Source: Gillisia sp. Hel1_33_143 (GTDB taxonomy: Bacteria > Bacteroidota > Bacteroidia > Flavobacteriales > Flavobacteriaceae). From it: a DNA stretch of 64,000 bases. Shown here piece after piece: positions 62,706-64,000 of this stretch. Below the pieces are notes generated by a model that did no database searches, was not told the DNA's origin, and saw nothing but the letters and a program-made list of their open reading frames with translations. Within the stretch, counting starts at the first letter, position 1. Each line of letters opens with the position of its first letter. Made by a program: the position numbers and the translations under genes. Location: contig NZ_LT629737.1 of assembly GCF_900104765.1 (NCBI RefSeq), positions 62,001-126,000 on the forward strand, written 5' to 3'.

Positions 62706-62738
62706 AAAAAAAAGCCACCCTTAAAAGGATGGCTTTTT
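62706..62738 (-). terminator. terminator of nqrF
   Basis: AAAAAGCCACCCTT pairs with AAGGATGGCTTTTT (one C/A mismatch), with T in the minus direction. It separates nqrF from the small gene and apbE, which may rely on read-through or their own promoter. Confidence 0.75.
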
Positions 62739-62756
62739 ATATATATTGGAAGAGAA

Positions 62757-64000
62757 TTACCCTCCAAAATCATCAAATCTTACATTTTCTGGTGGTACAC
62801 CAAAATCATCTGTCATTTTCTCAACAGCCTTGTTCATTAATGGTGGTCCACAGAAATAGAATTCAATATCTTCTGGCTCTTCATGATACTGTAAGTAATT
62901 ATCTATTACTACTTGGTGAATGAAACCTACAAACCCATCTCCTTCATCGTCTATACTTTTCTTAACTTTCCAATTATCTTCTTCCATAGGTTCAGATAAT
63001 GCTAAGTAAAATTTAAAGTTAGGGAAATCACGTTCTAAGGCTCTAAAGTGTTCTGTGTAGAACAATTCTCTTTTAGAACGACCTCCATACCAATAGGTAA
63101 CTTTTCTTCCAGTTTTAATAGTACGGAATAAGTGATATAAATGAGATCTCATTGGTGCCATACCGGCTCCACCACCTACATAAAGCATTTCTGATTCACT
63201 CTCATTAATAAAGAATTCACCGTAAGGCCCTGAAATGACAACTTTATCACCTTTCTTTCTCGAAAAGATATAGGAAGAAGCAATACCTGGATTAACGTCC
63301 ATCCATCCGTTCTTAGCTCTGTCAAAAGGTGGAGTAGCAACACGTACGTTCAACATGATCTCTCTTCCTTCTGCAGGATAAGAAGCCATTGAATATGCAC
63401 GCTCTACAGTTTCATTATTCTTCATTTGAAGTGGCCATAGTTTAAACTTGTCCCACTCATCTTTAAATTTCTCTGGTTCTCCCGGGTGCTCATCTGGGTG
63501 AGCAGTAATATCTATATCTGAAAATTTTACTTCACATTTAGGAATCTCAATTTGGATATATCCACCAGCTTTGTAATCCATATCTTCAGGAAGTTGAACT
63601 ACAAATTCTTTAATAAAAGATGCAACGTTGTAATTTCTAACAACCGTAGCTTCCCATTTCTTAATTCCAAAAACCTCTTCAGGAATTTGGATCTTCATGT
63701 CTTGCTTAACTTTTACCTGACATCCAAGACGCCATCCATTAGCGATCTCTTTTCTAGTAAAATGAGGCTCTTCTGTTGGAAGAATTGTTCCTCCTCCATC
63801 TTGAACGATACATTTACACTGTAAACATGTTCCACCACCACCACAAGCTGAAGGTAAGAACAATTTATTTTCTCCTAAAGTAGAAAGCAAAGTTCCTCCA
63901 GAACCAACTTCCAAATTCTTCTCTCCATTAACACTTATAGTAACCGGACCAGAAGGAACCAGTTTTGCTTTAGCTCCTAACAGAATAGAAACGAGCAATA
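62757..64000 (-). CDS. nqrF: Na+-translocating NADH:ubiquinone reductase subunit F (N-terminus beyond right edge)
   Basis: At least 413 residues of the NADH-oxidising subunit of Na+-NQR, the sodium pump of the respiratory chain. It shows the end of the membrane helix ([12 protein letters not shown]), the 2Fe-2S site [10 protein letters not shown] plus RLGCQVKV, the FAD site RAYSMASYP, and NADH-binding [28 protein letters not shown] and [13 protein letters not shown]. The first about 15-25 residues of the helix lie outside the window. Other nqr genes are presumably upstream of it, beyond the edge. Confidence 0.95.
   Translation of the reverse strand, partial: LLVSILLGAKAKLVPSGPVTISVNGEKNLEVGSGGTLLSTLGENKLFLPSACGGGGTCLQCKCIVQDGGGTILPTEEPHFTRKEIANGWRLGCQVKVKQDMKIQIPEEVFGIKKWEATVVRNYNVASFIKEFVVQLPEDMDYKAGGYIQIEIPKCEVKFSDIDITAHPDEHPGEPEKFKDEWDKFKLWPLQMKNNETVERAYSMASYPAEGREIMLNVRVATPPFDRAKNGWMDVNPGIASSYIFSRKKGDKVVISGPYGEFFINESESEMLYVGGGAGMAPMRSHLYHLFRTIKTGRKVTYWYGGRSKRELFYTEHFRALERDFPNFKFYLALSEPMEEDNWKVKKSIDDEGDGFVGFIHQVVIDNYLQYHEEPEDIEFYFCGPPLMNKAVEKMTDDFGVPPENVRFDDFGG

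Overview
The window is chromosomal DNA of a marine-type Flavobacteriaceae bacterium, probably close to Gramella/Christiangramia, Zunongwangia or Salegentibacter. The case rests on low GC with A/T-rich spacers, promoters of the Bacteroidetes type (TTG/TTTG near -33 and TAnnTTTG near -7), weak Shine-Dalgarno sequences, many short lipoproteins with an LxSC-like lipobox, a TonB receptor with a carboxypeptidase-like N-terminal domain, Na+-NQR genes, and Flavobacteriia-typical neighbourhoods (PASTA protein-RluD-Ddl, TatA-PAP2, BT0820 phosphatase-Map-NUMOD4). The genus is an inference. I see no phage, insertion sequence, CRISPR array or rRNA. The window is almost wholly housekeeping.

0-13 kb: start of pyruvate carboxylase, yaaA, a structured GC-rich dispersed-type repeat, rluD and a PASTA protein, then ddl and coaD. 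A TonB receptor follows a soluble PQQ-type sugar dehydrogenase in one operon. Next come an M14 carboxypeptidase lipoprotein, a Nudix hydrolase divergent from pyrE, an SRPBCC protein, and birA divergent from rsfS.

13-29 kb: ftsH; a LUD protein-cdsA-psd-acyl-CoA-binding protein phospholipid operon; valS; a DUF1573 protein; a PDZ aspartyl protease; an aminotransferase and murB; a fasciclin lipoprotein; a small Cys-rich membrane protein resembling the Na+-NQR maturation factor NqrM; a glycosyltransferase; a sigma factor with a TTG start; lipA and gap.

29-44 kb: a TPR hybrid histidine kinase; lpxK divergent from a Nif3-like gene; a coiled-coil protein whose zinc ribbon has lost all four cysteines; a lipoprotein and msrA; the kynurenine-pathway genes kmo and kynU, separated by an ene-reductase, a flavin reductase, a 51-residue membrane protein, an SDR and a lipoprotein; an O-methyltransferase, a PAP2 phosphatase and tatA.

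44-64 kb: an M1 aminopeptidase and a DUF6702-like protein; three tandem paralogous secreted proteins; pepE-glsA; tRNA-Gly(UCC); a second-type ClpP with acetyltransferases; two unrelated L,D-transpeptidases tail to tail; gpmI; a thioredoxin-fold lipoprotein; HAD phosphatase-map-NUMOD4/HNH-methyltransferase; and apbE with a small conserved protein behind nqrF, which runs off the right end.

The most interesting leads are the Na+-NQR maturation set (nqrF, small protein, apbE and the distant NqrM-like protein), a possible PQQ-uptake operon, paired palindromes between kmo and the ene-reductase, a folded repeat element, a domesticated NUMOD4/HNH gene next to map, the tandem paralog triplet, and the zinc-less ribbon protein. 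I did not find a clear new defence or mobile system.
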